From the NCBI GenBank assembly GCA_963753615.1, contig CAVWCW010000018.1, positions 1 through 48,244 of the forward strand: DNA of 48,244 nt, in the 5' to 3' direction. The notes below the pieces were generated by a model. The model ran no database searches, was not told where the DNA came from, and was given only the letters and a program-made list of their open reading frames with translations. Each line of letters starts with the position of its first letter. Position 1 is the stretch's first letter. Source of the stretch: CAVWCW01 sp963753615. Lineage in GTDB: Bacteria; Pseudomonadota; Gammaproteobacteria; Chromatiales; Chromatiaceae. Positions 20,933 to 32,447 of the stretch are shown here, piece after piece. The position numbers were made by a program, and so were the translations under genes.

Positions 20933-21799
20933 TTATTCATCGACTTCGTGCCCGTTCGTCCACTGGCGCCGGTTGATCACGTAGCCGGTGATCTTGCCCC
21001 GAAACGGCAGTGCCAGCAGACCCGGCAGCCAATTCACCTCACTGGGATTTCGGTAGCCATGAATGCCGATGGTCATGGCCTCGTGGCCGTGGCGCGGTTG
21101 ATCTCGGTAGGTGCCGAACAGTCGATCCCACCAAGACAAGTTGAACCCGAAGTTGGAGTTCGCCTCGTCGTCTTCCACGGAGTGGTGCACCCGGTGCATG
21201 TCCGGCGTGACGACAATCCAGCGAAGCACCCGATCCAGGGCTATGGGGAAGGCGCGACGTTGCCGTGATTGAACATGGCCATCCCATTGAGGATGACCTC
21301 GAACAGGATTACCGCGACGACAGGCGGCCCGACTACCATGATGGTGGCGGACTTGATGAGCATCGAGAGGACGATCTCTATAGGGTGGAAGCGCGCCCCC
21401 GTGGTCAGGTCATAATCGAGATCCGCGTGATGCACCCGGTGCAGCCGCCACAGCGCCGGGACGGCATGCACCATGACGTGCTGCAGCCAGATCACAAAAT
21501 CCATGCGCGATAACCGCGATGGGAATGGCGAGCCATGCGGGGGTCTGAAAGTAATGGAGCAGGCCCCAGCCTTGATCGGTTGCGAATGCCGCCATGCCTA
21601 CCGCGGCGGCTGGGAACAACAAGCGTAACAGGACCGTGTTGAAGGCCACGAGGCCAATATTGTTCACCCAGCGCACCGCCTTGGATACGGTCAACGCGCG
21701 GCGCGGGGCCCGCAACTCCCAAACGGCCATGATGGCGAAGATGGCGAGAAAGAACCCGAGCCGGATGGACGCCTCGTGGGCTTGTACGAAGGTTTCCAA
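20933..21799 (-). CDS. Sterol desaturase / fatty-acid hydroxylase family membrane protein (frameshifts)
   Basis: Integral membrane di-iron oxygenase family. A TTG start at 21799 is chosen because AGGAGG lies 7 bases upstream. N-terminal hydrophobic helices (RLGFFLAIFAIMAVWELRAP, AFNTVLLRLLFPAAAVGMAA) lead to the His boxes: HRVHHADLDYD, FNHGNV and DMHRVHHS, with LSWWDRLFGTY after the last one. The reading frame changes near 21507 (VIA to MDFVIWLQH, one extra base) and near 21245 (HGNVA to ALDRVLRW, best explained by two extra C bases). Repaired length is about 288 aa, normal for the family. Substrate unknown. It shares a minus-strand unit with the DsrE gene and is divergent from the ArsR-rhodanese gene. 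Confidence 0.82.
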
Positions 21800-21872
21800 G
21801 TACCGGCCTCCTCTCAATGCGGCGCCAATTCCAATCCCTAGGGGCTATACTGGCTGGGATCGTTCCGCTTTT

Positions 21873-21892
21873 ATTCAACCAATTGGTTGAAT
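21873..21892. promoter_or_regulatory. Perfect 20-bp palindrome, likely ArsR-family operator
   Basis: ATTCAACCAATTGGTTGAAT at 21873-21892 is a perfect palindrome in the 114-base gap between the divergent desaturase and ArsR-rhodanese genes. ATTCAA...TTGAAT-type palindromes are classic ArsR/SmtB operators, including those of sulfide-responsive members. It starts 22 bases before the regulator's ATG, so binding should block its own promoter and perhaps the desaturase-dsrE unit. Confidence 0.7.
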
Positions 21893-21913
21893 GTTTAATC
21901 TGGACCTGAAGCG

Positions 21914-22594
21914 ATGTCAAGCAGCGAGACGCACAAACAGGCCTTGTTCGAACAACTGGCGGTGATCGCACGCGCGCTGGGCAGTGCGGCGCGCCTGGAA
22001 CTGCTCGATTTTCTGGCCCAGGGCGAGCGCAACGTAGATGAACTTGCCGCAGCAGCGAGCCTTTCCGTGGCGAACACCTCCAAGCACCTGCAACACCTCA
22101 AGGCCGCCGGTTTGGTGGAGGCTCGCCGAGATGGCAAACACATTCGCTATCGACTCTCGGACGACCGTGCGCTGGATGCCATTGGCGATCTCCGGGTTCT
22201 CGCGGAGGCCCATCTTTCCGAGGTGGAGGACCTGGTGTCTAGTTACTTGCGTAGCCGCGATGCATTGGAACCGGTGCCGGCGAGCGAACTGGTCGATCGA
22301 GCGCAGTGCGGCCTGGTAACCGTTATCGATGTGCGTCCTCCGGAGGAATACGCCCAAGGGCATATCGCGGGTGCGCTGAATATTCCGCTCGACAAGCTCA
22401 AGCAACAGTTGGAAAAGTTGCCGCGCGACCGTGAAGTGGTCGCGTACTGTCGGGGACCCTGGTGTGTGCTGTCCTACGAGGCTGTATCGAGGCTGCGAAA
22501 AGCGGGGTTAGACGCTCGGCGGCTGGAGGATGGGCTCCCCGAGTGGCGACGTGCGGGATTGCCAGTGGAGACCGGAGAGAAATCCGCCCGCTGA
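21914..22594 (+). CDS. ArsR-family repressor fused to a rhodanese domain, 226 aa
   Basis: Residues ~10-90 form an ArsR winged helix (ALGSAARLELLDFLAQGERN, recognition helix LSVANTSKHLQHLKAAGLVE, wing RRDGKHIRYRL). Residues ~125-220 form a rhodanese domain (VIDVRPPEEYAQGHIAGALN) with active-site loop CRGPWC, Cys179 being the catalytic position and Cys184 a possible resolving Cys. Such fusions sense or carry persulfide sulfur. The winged helix lacks an obvious metal-Cys pair, so a sulfur, selenium or redox signal through the rhodanese Cys is more likely than a metal. A perfect palindrome lies immediately upstream. The gene is intact. Its target set probably includes the divergent desaturase and dsrE. 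Confidence 0.88.
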   Translation: MSSSETHKQALFEQLAVIARALGSAARLELLDFLAQGERNVDELAAAASLSVANTSKHLQHLKAAGLVEARRDGKHIRYRLSDDRALDAIGDLRVLAEAHLSEVEDLVSSYLRSRDALEPVPASELVDRAQCGLVTVIDVRPPEEYAQGHIAGALNIPLDKLKQQLEKLPRDREVVAYCRGPWCVLSYEAVSRLRKAGLDARRLEDGLPEWRRAGLPVETGEKSAR

Positions 22595-22641
22595 AAAGCC
22601 ACGCCCTTGCCGGCTTCGAAGCGCAGGCGTCGATCAGACCC

Positions 22642-22920
22642 TCACCGGGCCAGCGTCAGCCGATATTTAGCCAATCGGAAAAACGGCGCGACCGGTTCAG
22701 GTCGATCAACCGAGGTGTTGCTGACCAACGCCAGCGGTTTCAACCCCAGAGCCGAACAGAAGTCGACCGCATCCGGCTCGGCATCCGCAACCGCGCTGAC
22801 ATGTAGTAGTCGCGAGTTGATCAGACCCCTTGGGTGGGAGAATTTGCCGGGATCGAATTCAACGGCCGCGCGGCGACGGGCTTTAGGGCGGAGGGCAGGG
22901 AATCGCCCGAAATCCGAGAC
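22642..22920 (-). pseudogene. Open frame without a start codon downstream of the MaoC gene (possible gene remnant)
   Basis: After the MaoC stop, the same minus frame stays open for 92 codons to a TGA at 22642-22644, without an ATG, GTG or TTG in a sensible place. Its last 50 codons read like natural protein (HVSAVADAEPDAVDF, SALGLKPLALVSNTS, FFRLAKYRLTLAR). It could be the tail of a decayed or frame-damaged gene, or chance in GC-rich DNA. No family was recognised, and nothing else was seen in 22595-22920. Confidence 0.25.
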
Positions 22921-23394
22921 TCAGGCAGACTCCTGCCTTGCCTTCCACCACTCATAGTAAGCTTCGTCCGGGGTTATCAGCTTCGACCTGGCGGTCGAAA
23001 GGAGATTGCCCTGATGATCGGTCAATCGGACATCGACTTCGATCATGGGTCCCCGAATCTTTGTTATGACGATATCCACATCGATTTCATCACCGGGAAA
23101 GACAGGCTTTCGGAACCGCTCCGGCACGAAGCTGAGACCGAGGCAACCGTCACCGGGGAACTCGGTACCGAAGAGCCCGGTCACGGAGATCTGGATCAGT
23201 CCACCCGGCACCACGATATCCCGGGCGTCGGGGAATCGAAGGCGTGCGGCTTCCGGATCCGCGTGTATCGCATTGTAGTCGCCACTGAGGGCGCAATATT
23301 GCCGCACCTGTTCTCGGCTGAAGGACAAACGTGCACTGTGGTGCATGCCAACGTCCAGCATGGAGGATGTCAGGCAATTTTTTGTCATCGGCAT
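22921..23394 (-). CDS. MaoC-like (R)-specific enoyl-CoA hydratase family protein, 157 aa
   Basis: A single hot-dog-fold hydratase. SFSREQVRQYCALSGDYNAIH contains the hydratase-2 Asp and His (D-x4-H in GDYNAIHADPEAA), followed by VPGGLIQISVTGLFGTEFPG and FRKPVFPGDEIDVDIVIT. Family members hydrate trans-2-enoyl-CoA to (R)-3-hydroxyacyl-CoA, feeding PHA or lipid pathways, but some act in other acyl chemistry. The start is uncertain. ATG 23394 gives a short odd N-terminus, while an ATG at 23404 begins KIYADDKKLPDI in another frame and would join after one base change near 23360. It stands alone, with no acyl-CoA genes beside it. Confidence 0.8.
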   Translation of the reverse strand: MPMTKNCLTSSMLDVGMHHSARLSFSREQVRQYCALSGDYNAIHADPEAARLRFPDARDIVVPGGLIQISVTGLFGTEFPGDGCLGLSFVPERFRKPVFPGDEIDVDIVITKIRGPMIEVDVRLTDHQGNLLSTARSKLITPDEAYYEWWKARQESA

Positions 23395-23404
23395 AGATCT
23401 TCAT

Positions 23405-24457
23405 CCTTCAATTCTGGCTGATCCCTTGGTGCACGCAGCCGTCTGTCCCCAGTGGTAATATCCCGGGTTCGGCCCCTACATCCGCAGGAATGCGCAGGGT
23501 CGGTAGAGAGCTGGGGCAATCGCGAGTTGCAGCCGCTTAACCGTCTCCGCGTACTTGCAACGCAATGGTCCCAGGTTCCACCAGTGCCCGCTCACTCGGT
23601 TGCTGGGATTATCAGCGGTCAAGACGGGAGTATCGCAAGGCGCAAAGACCCAGGCAAATCCCGATGCCGAGTTGCGAAACCGATCGGACTAGAGCGGGTC
23701 CGGTCCGCCGCGGATCGGTGGAGCGCCTGACGTTTTATGAGCTTCCTGCAATTGGGCGCACTATATGACCGATTCGACGCGGCAGAGAAAAAGAAGTCGG
23801 AGTACCTCGCGGTGTCGGTGTAGGTGCCACGCCTGCAGCGGGAATAGCGAGGCGGTGAGAATCAGGAAGATAGCCGCTTAGATCTTCCCCGCTAGACTAC
23901 GAAAACCCATACGATGGGCCGGATTTAGATCGCTGCAATATCAGGGCGGCGCGCCTTGCTCGGTTCCGGTACCAAGGCTATGCTTAAGGATTGATGCCGG
24001 GATGGCCCGAATGGGTGCCCGTACCAATAGAGTTGCCGTGGGCGTCATTCAGCAGCGGGGTCACTTCCTTAGGGATGCTTCCGCAGAGCAACGCAACCTC
24101 GATGGATTGAGACAGATGATCGTCAGCGGCAAGGCCTTGTCCCTATTCGTCGATTTCGACGATGAGGTGTTCCCGATCTATCGAGTTGGTTTCGTGCTCG
24201 TGACCGGCAAATCGAATCTGAACCCCCATTGCACCGGCCTGTATCAGATCCCGCGGACGGAGTAGGGTAATTCGAGGCCAGGTCGCGCACTGCCACCCAG
24301 GCGCAGCCGCCGGTCCATTCAAGTATCGGCTCACAATACCAACCAGGCCCCTGACACGCGTATTTAGGGCCGCCGGTCCACGGAAGTCTGCGCGAATACC
24401 CTGCTGCACGGATTGGCTCGCAAATAGACCCTACGTTTTAACGCAGAGGGCGTTCCC
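23405..24457. other. Long gene-poor stretch with possible remnants
   Basis: About 1 kb without a well-supported gene. A minus frame (24143-24409, GTG start, no ribosome binding site) ends RDLIQAGAMGVQIRFAGHEH then a short acidic tail and looks partly natural, so it may be the tail of a lost gene. An overlapping plus frame (24002-24265) is less convincing. No repeats, tRNA or clear hairpins were found. The right end carries the leader of the c-di-GMP gene. Confidence 0.3.
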
Positions 24458-28168
<3,711 letters not shown>

Positions 28169-28222
28169 ATCGAACTTTCTGGCTCGTGATGCCTTGCGGA
28201 TTCTGGGGCTTCTGCTCGGATC

Positions 28223-28484
28223 TGACCCGGACGTTTCGCCAGGCTGTAAGGCGGCTGCGCATAAGCGACTGGAAATTCGAGACCCTGAATAGAACTGTGG
28301 AGGCGTTTCCGGGGAAACACCTCGTATCACACCGCCTGGCTATCGCACCCCTGGCTGGTTCGGGCACGCCTGGGCTTGCGCTTCACTCGAGCGGTAGCTA
28401 CGGCTATCGGTTTCGCTCCAGAGCGGCGCCGAGCCGCGCAGGCCCTGCGCCAGCGAAGCAATACCTGGTGAAATATCCGGGCTA
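28223..28484 (+). repeat. MITE-like element, copy 1 (~262 bp)
   Basis: It starts TGACCCGGACGTTTCGCCAG and ends CTGGTGAAATATCCGGGCTA; the ends form ~20-bp imperfect terminal inverted repeats. Internally it has a hairpin around GGTAGCTACGGCTATC. It matches 33882-34142 in the same orientation, with about 80-85% identity by eye over the right 160 bases. No coding capacity and no obvious target duplication. It lies between the c-di-GMP gene and the Rieske fusion gene. Confidence 0.75.
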
Positions 28485-28553
28485 GCCAGGACCGGGAACC
28501 TTGCATCGTTCAGTTTTACTGATCCAGGCCGGTCGAGTCAGCGACTCGAATAG

Positions 28554-28587
28554 GGGACAATACCGGCTCCGCCTCGGTAATTGTCCC
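28554..28587 (+). promoter_or_regulatory. Leader stem-loop before the decarboxylase::Rieske gene
   Basis: GGGACAATACCG pairs with CGGTAATTGTCCC, leaving one bulged base and a ~9-base loop, and ends 37 bases before the ATG of the next gene. A second small hairpin (CGAGTCAGCGACTCG) precedes it at about 28533. It could be a regulator site or an RNA leader structure; there is no U-run. Confidence 0.4.
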
Positions 28588-28624
28588 GAAGCGCAGTTCC
28601 GCGTTTGTTTTGCAGGAGATATTC

Positions 28625-29251
28625 ATGAGCGACGCACTCAACTATTTGGTCAAGGTTCGCCCCGAAGCCATGGGCGCCTACTTCAAGTTCTTGAAAAACG
28701 CCGGCGACCACCTCGATACTCGTACCCGTGACCTGATCTCGGTCATCACCAAGGTAGCGGTGCAGACGGAGCCGGGATTCAGGCAGTATCTAACGAGAGC
28801 ACTGCGCAACGGGGCCAGTCCGCAGGAGGTGATCGATGCGCTGCTGATGTCATTCCCGGTTCTGGGGCTGGCGAAGATCGTATGGGCGACCGAGATACTG
28901 CTGGAAATGGATATCCCCGAGTTCCGTCCGGAAAATCTGGACGCGGAACCGTCTTGGCACCGTCTGGCGCCGCTGGAGGAGATCACCGACGGGGAGATCA
29001 ACTTCCTGGAGGCGGACGGCCGCCACCTATTCGTGTACCGCAAAGGGGACTTGCTAAAGGTGTTCGACTCCCGCTGCCCCCATCAAGTTACCGATATCCC
29101 GCACCTCGCTCTGGACGGCCATCGGCTTACCTGCCCCAAGCACCACTGGGCGTTCGACGTGGAGACGGGGGAATGTGTAGAAATCGGCAATCGGCCGCTG
29201 CGCGAGTTCGAGCACAAGCTCGAGGATGGCCAGTTACTCGCTTTCTGGTAG
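28625..29251 (+). CDS. Carboxymuconolactone decarboxylase (AhpD-like) :: Rieske [2Fe-2S] fusion, 208 aa
   Basis: ATG 28625 follows AGGAGATATTC. Residues ~1-95 are an all-helical CMD/AhpD-like domain (DTRTRDLISVITKVAVQTEP, RALRNGASPQEVIDALLMSF). The Cys pair that gives peroxidase activity in AhpD is absent: the position reads VQTEPGFRQYL. Residues ~110-208 form a Rieske domain with CPHQ and CPKHHW, fitting C-x-H-x16-C-x2-H, for a 2Fe-2S cluster. Rieske units of this short ferredoxin type hand electrons to oxygenases or reductases. The fusion suggests an electron-transfer enzyme whose catalytic half binds a small cyclic substrate, but no partner is adjacent. No signal peptide, so cytoplasmic. 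Confidence 0.82.
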   Translation: MSDALNYLVKVRPEAMGAYFKFLKNAGDHLDTRTRDLISVITKVAVQTEPGFRQYLTRALRNGASPQEVIDALLMSFPVLGLAKIVWATEILLEMDIPEFRPENLDAEPSWHRLAPLEEITDGEINFLEADGRHLFVYRKGDLLKVFDSRCPHQVTDIPHLALDGHRLTCPKHHWAFDVETGECVEIGNRPLREFEHKLEDGQLLAFW

Positions 29252-29370
29252 GCCTTACTCCCAGCCTGGCCTGGTCTTTCCGCGATTGCTGGCGACTGGG
29301 CCGCGCTTGTTCAGGGCCTGGTTGCTCCGGTTGGCCCGCCCGTTTTTAGGCTAGTCTGCGAACAATAAAG

Positions 29371-29395
29371 AAAGGGGGGCGATTCGCCCCCCTTT
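29371..29395. terminator. Bidirectional terminator hairpin between convergent genes
   Basis: AAAGGGGGGCG pairs with CGCCCCCCTTT around a 3-base loop. The A-run on the left and T-run on the right give an intrinsic terminator on both strands. It sits between the Rieske fusion gene (plus) and the pentaheme cytochrome gene (minus). Confidence 0.8.
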
Positions 29396-29427
29396 GTGTC
29401 TCAAGGACCTCCGTCCCGAAAGACGGC

Positions 29428-32157
29428 CTATCGAGCTATACAGACTTTGTTCCTATTGTTCCAACGACAGCTTGCCTGGGCGTTGCAGGAATTTTTATCC
29501 GCATAATCACTGCAGGCGACCGGCGCGGTCACTTCGATCGTGACCGTTGCCAGGTTGGAATCGGCGCTGCCGTCGTTCGCATGGTAGGCGAAGCTGTCGG
29601 TGCCGGCGAAGCCGGCGTCCGGCGTATAGGTGAACGAGCCGTCGGCGTTCAGGATGGCCACGCCGTTGGCGGCGCCGGAGTCCAGAACGGCGGTGATGGG
29701 GTCACCGTCGGGGTCGTTGTCGTTGCCGAGCACGCCCGGGGCCGCCACATTCAGCGGCGCGTCCTGGTCAGTGCTATAGCTGTCGTCCCCGGCGACCGGC
29801 GCATTGTTGCCACCGACCGCGTTTACCGTGACCTGGATGCCAACCGGGGTGCAGCTCGCACCGCCATCATCGGTTGCGGTGAAGCTGGTGGTGTAGGTGC
29901 CGGCTGTGGCATAGCTCACGCTGCCCGGATCCTCGACACCCGAAGCGGCGGGGGAGCCACCTACGAAGCTCCAGCTGTAACCGGCAATGGTGCCGTCGCT
30001 GTCCGTCGCGGTTCCCGCGTAGCCGACGCTGTCGCCCTCGTTGATGGTGACGTCACCGGCAGGTGTGTCGATGCTGCAGGTCGGCGGCGTATTGCCGGTA
30101 GGCGGCGTACCCCAGGTGGCGGATGCCATCACCACCGGTGGCACCATCTTCTTGTCGCCTCCGACGGTCATGGCCACCGGAACTTCCGCGTTGATCCAGG
30201 CTTCCAGCATGTTCCGGCCTTCCAGACCGAGGAAGGCGTTCTGGCCGTTGTTGGCCCGGTCGAGGAACTGGATGTATTCCCAACTGGTGCCTTGGTAGAG
30301 CAGGGCGATTTCGGCGGAGACCGCGCCTGCCGGCGCCAGCGCATTCATATCGATCTGATCCCAATATTCGTAGACACCGCCGGCCGAGGGGCTACCGTAT
30401 TGGTTCGCCGGCACGGGCAGAGCGTTACGCTTTTTCGCTTCGTCGTAGCGCATTCCGAAGGGCGGGATACGATTGTCGTAGGCGACGTAGTTGTTGAGCA
30501 CGAAGTGGAAAGACTCGTGATAACTGCCCGCGGGCAAAGCGGCGAGTTCGCCCAAGGTGAAATCCACGGCCCCGGTGGCGCGGTCGAAGCTCAGGGGCAG
30601 ATCGGCCGGTTTGCCTACCGCCAGGAGGGTGTCCGCCCAATCCTTGGTCATGGCGTAATGGGCCTCGTAGATCCGCATGTTGGGATCGTTGAGGTCTACG
30701 ATGGATTCCACCTCGACGTCCGGACCTCCCGCCGGATTCGGGATGATCACCCCGATCGGCCCGTATTCGCCGTCTTCGCGCAGCAGGGTACCGTTGGCGT
30801 CATACCACTTGACATTGAGCCACATACGGCGTCCCTCGGGATAGCCGCTGATCAGTTTGTGTCCGGTCAGGTTCACCACCTTCAAGTTGTTGCCCTGGAC
30901 CTGCAGAGAGGCGGCCTGCTGCAGGTGATTCACGGCCCGCTGCTGACCCAAGTCCATGGCTAGGATCTGGTTGCCGCTCAGGCCTCCGCCCAGGCGCAGA
31001 TGACCCTTAGTGTCCTGATACTGGACCATATTGGCGAACCAGTAATTGCCGCCGGTCTGGTCGTGCATCGGCATGTCTTTGCGAACGGGGGCACCGTTCT
31101 TGTTGCAGCCCGCCGACTCGACGGGACGCATGTGACAACTCTGGCAACTGAAGAAGCGGTCGGTACCGTCCTCGTAGTTGCCGCCGGTGCCGGCGAGCAG
31201 CGCGGCCTGGTAAGTTGCATCGAGGGAGCCGCCCGCAACCTGGAGGTCGGCGGGAAGGCTGGTGAACTCGGAAACCAGCGTGGTCGGGAAGGCGCTCGCC
31301 TTGTACTCACTGAAGGTGCGCTCAACGATACCGTAGGCATAAGGCGGATTGTTGAAGGCCGCCTTTTCTTCAACCGGCCCGCCGAGGTTCGGCGCACCGC
31401 CGTTGAAGTCCTGACTCGACACCACATGCGGTGCTCCGTGCTGGGCACCGTTGCCGGGCGCCAGATCGCCCACCGCCGGATTGGAGACATCGTGACAGGT
31501 GCCGCAGAAGTCCACGCTGCGGTGGAATTGGGACTGCATAAACTGGTGCCGCGCCGCAGCATCACTGTAGGGACCCAGCTTCTCGGAGCCGTTCCACAGC
31601 GAGGTCATGCCGCTGCCGTAGAAGCCTTCGGTGGGACCGTCCGCGCAGCTCTTGTTCGGCACATTCGGGTCGACGGAGCAGTTGGCGATAAAGGGAGAAT
31701 TCATTACCCCAAGGTGCTCGGAATCGTCCGGATTGGTCATGGTGTGGCAGGTGTCGCAGTCGATGCCGTCATCGTCACCGGCGGCCAGCCCGGAGCCATC
31801 GGTCGGGGTGGAGCGCCCGCCGTACCAGCCGCCGGCGCTGTGGCAGCGGATGCAGAGATCGCCGGCGCCATCGAAATCCTGTTCGGCAACGGCCAGGGTG
31901 GCCCAGAAGATCGGGTCGCGCCCGGCATTGCCCATAGCGGCGCCGCGCCAGCCGGTGGCCGGCTCGTGTTCCGGATGCAGACCGTTATAGCCCGCGTGGC
32001 AGTTGTCGCACCGGTTCGGGGATTCGAAGTTGCCCACCTCGTCGGGCTGGGTGCCGGGCTGTTGGATTTCCGTGGGCACCACGTCCGCGGCCTGGGCCGC
32101 ACTGAAGATAAGTACACAGAAAAGCGATGCTGCCAGCTCCCTGAATCTAATACTCAT
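29428..32157 (-). CDS. Exported pentaheme c-type cytochrome with PKD/Ig-like domains, 909 aa
   Basis: ATG 32157 follows AAGGAGCGATAACA. Signal peptide to about residue 23 (FCVLIFSAAQA), then five CxxCH haem sites: CDNCH (50), CIRCH (102), CDTCH (134), CGTCH (218) and CQSCH (338). A middle region (~370-690) has no CxxCH motifs and several conserved-looking His (LTGHKLISGYPEGRRMW). It is followed by a PKD-type domain (~700-790: TINEGDSVGY, ATDSDGTIAGYSWSFVGGSP) and a VCBS/Ig-like repeat (~800-880: APVAGDDSYSTDQDAPLNV, GVLGNDNDPDGDP). It ends with a six-Cys-like tail (CSDY, SCNAQASC, KVC). The design suggests a secreted or surface-exposed electron carrier or multihaem oxidoreductase. Divergent sigma-54 activator 290 bases away. 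Confidence 0.85.
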   Translation of the reverse strand: MSIRFRELAASLFCVLIFSAAQAADVVPTEIQQPGTQPDEVGNFESPNRCDNCHAGYNGLHPEHEPATGWRGAAMGNAGRDPIFWATLAVAEQDFDGAGDLCIRCHSAGGWYGGRSTPTDGSGLAAGDDDGIDCDTCHTMTNPDDSEHLGVMNSPFIANCSVDPNVPNKSCADGPTEGFYGSGMTSLWNGSEKLGPYSDAAARHQFMQSQFHRSVDFCGTCHDVSNPAVGDLAPGNGAQHGAPHVVSSQDFNGGAPNLGGPVEEKAAFNNPPYAYGIVERTFSEYKASAFPTTLVSEFTSLPADLQVAGGSLDATYQAALLAGTGGNYEDGTDRFFSCQSCHMRPVESAGCNKNGAPVRKDMPMHDQTGGNYWFANMVQYQDTKGHLRLGGGLSGNQILAMDLGQQRAVNHLQQAASLQVQGNNLKVVNLTGHKLISGYPEGRRMWLNVKWYDANGTLLREDGEYGPIGVIIPNPAGGPDVEVESIVDLNDPNMRIYEAHYAMTKDWADTLLAVGKPADLPLSFDRATGAVDFTLGELAALPAGSYHESFHFVLNNYVAYDNRIPPFGMRYDEAKKRNALPVPANQYGSPSAGGVYEYWDQIDMNALAPAGAVSAEIALLYQGTSWEYIQFLDRANNGQNAFLGLEGRNMLEAWINAEVPVAMTVGGDKKMVPPVVMASATWGTPPTGNTPPTCSIDTPAGDVTINEGDSVGYAGTATDSDGTIAGYSWSFVGGSPAASGVEDPGSVSYATAGTYTTSFTATDDGGASCTPVGIQVTVNAVGGNNAPVAGDDSYSTDQDAPLNVAAPGVLGNDNDPDGDPITAVLDSGAANGVAILNADGSFTYTPDAGFAGTDSFAYHANDGSADSNLATVTIEVTAPVACSDYADKNSCNAQASCRWNNRNKVCIAR

Positions 32158-32350
32158 TGTTATCGCTCCTTGGTTTGTTGCGGTGGTTGAATTCGTTCGG
32201 CTGTTGGTTGTTCTGAGTCCGAAAACGTCCGGTACCGTCAAGCACGAAGCGCGCCAATCTCTAAGTATATGAAAATATTATAATTACCCTTGCACTAGTC
32301 GTGGCTGAGACCAAAATTGGCACGTGCTGTCGAGTGACAAACTGGCAGCG

Positions 32351-32368
32351 AGTGTCAAATTTGACACT
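32351..32368. promoter_or_regulatory. Perfect 18-bp palindrome, likely activator binding site
   Basis: AGTGTCAAATTTGACACT lies in the 290-base gap between the cytochrome and the sigma-54 activator, 194 bases upstream of the cytochrome ATG and 80 bases before the activator ATG. A related half site (GAGTGACAAACTGGC) precedes it. The distance suits an enhancer for a sigma-54 promoter driving the cytochrome gene. I could not find a convincing -24/-12 element; TTGGCACG at 32317 is a partial match reading toward the activator. Confidence 0.6.
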
Positions 32369-32447
32369 TGATTGCAATTGGGCTAGTTATGAGGGAGAAG
32401 GAACTATAAAAATTTTCTATTACAATTTGTAGGGAAACTCTAGATCG

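Noticed and set aside
24002..24265. 87-codon plus-strand frame before the c-di-GMP gene
   Set aside because: No good ribosome binding site, overlaps an equally plausible opposite-strand frame, and no family recognised.
32317..32334. Sigma-54 -24/-12 promoter (TTGGCACG...)
   Set aside because: The -24 half fits but the -12 half (should be TTGCA-like with GC) reads GTCGA, so the match is too weak to claim.
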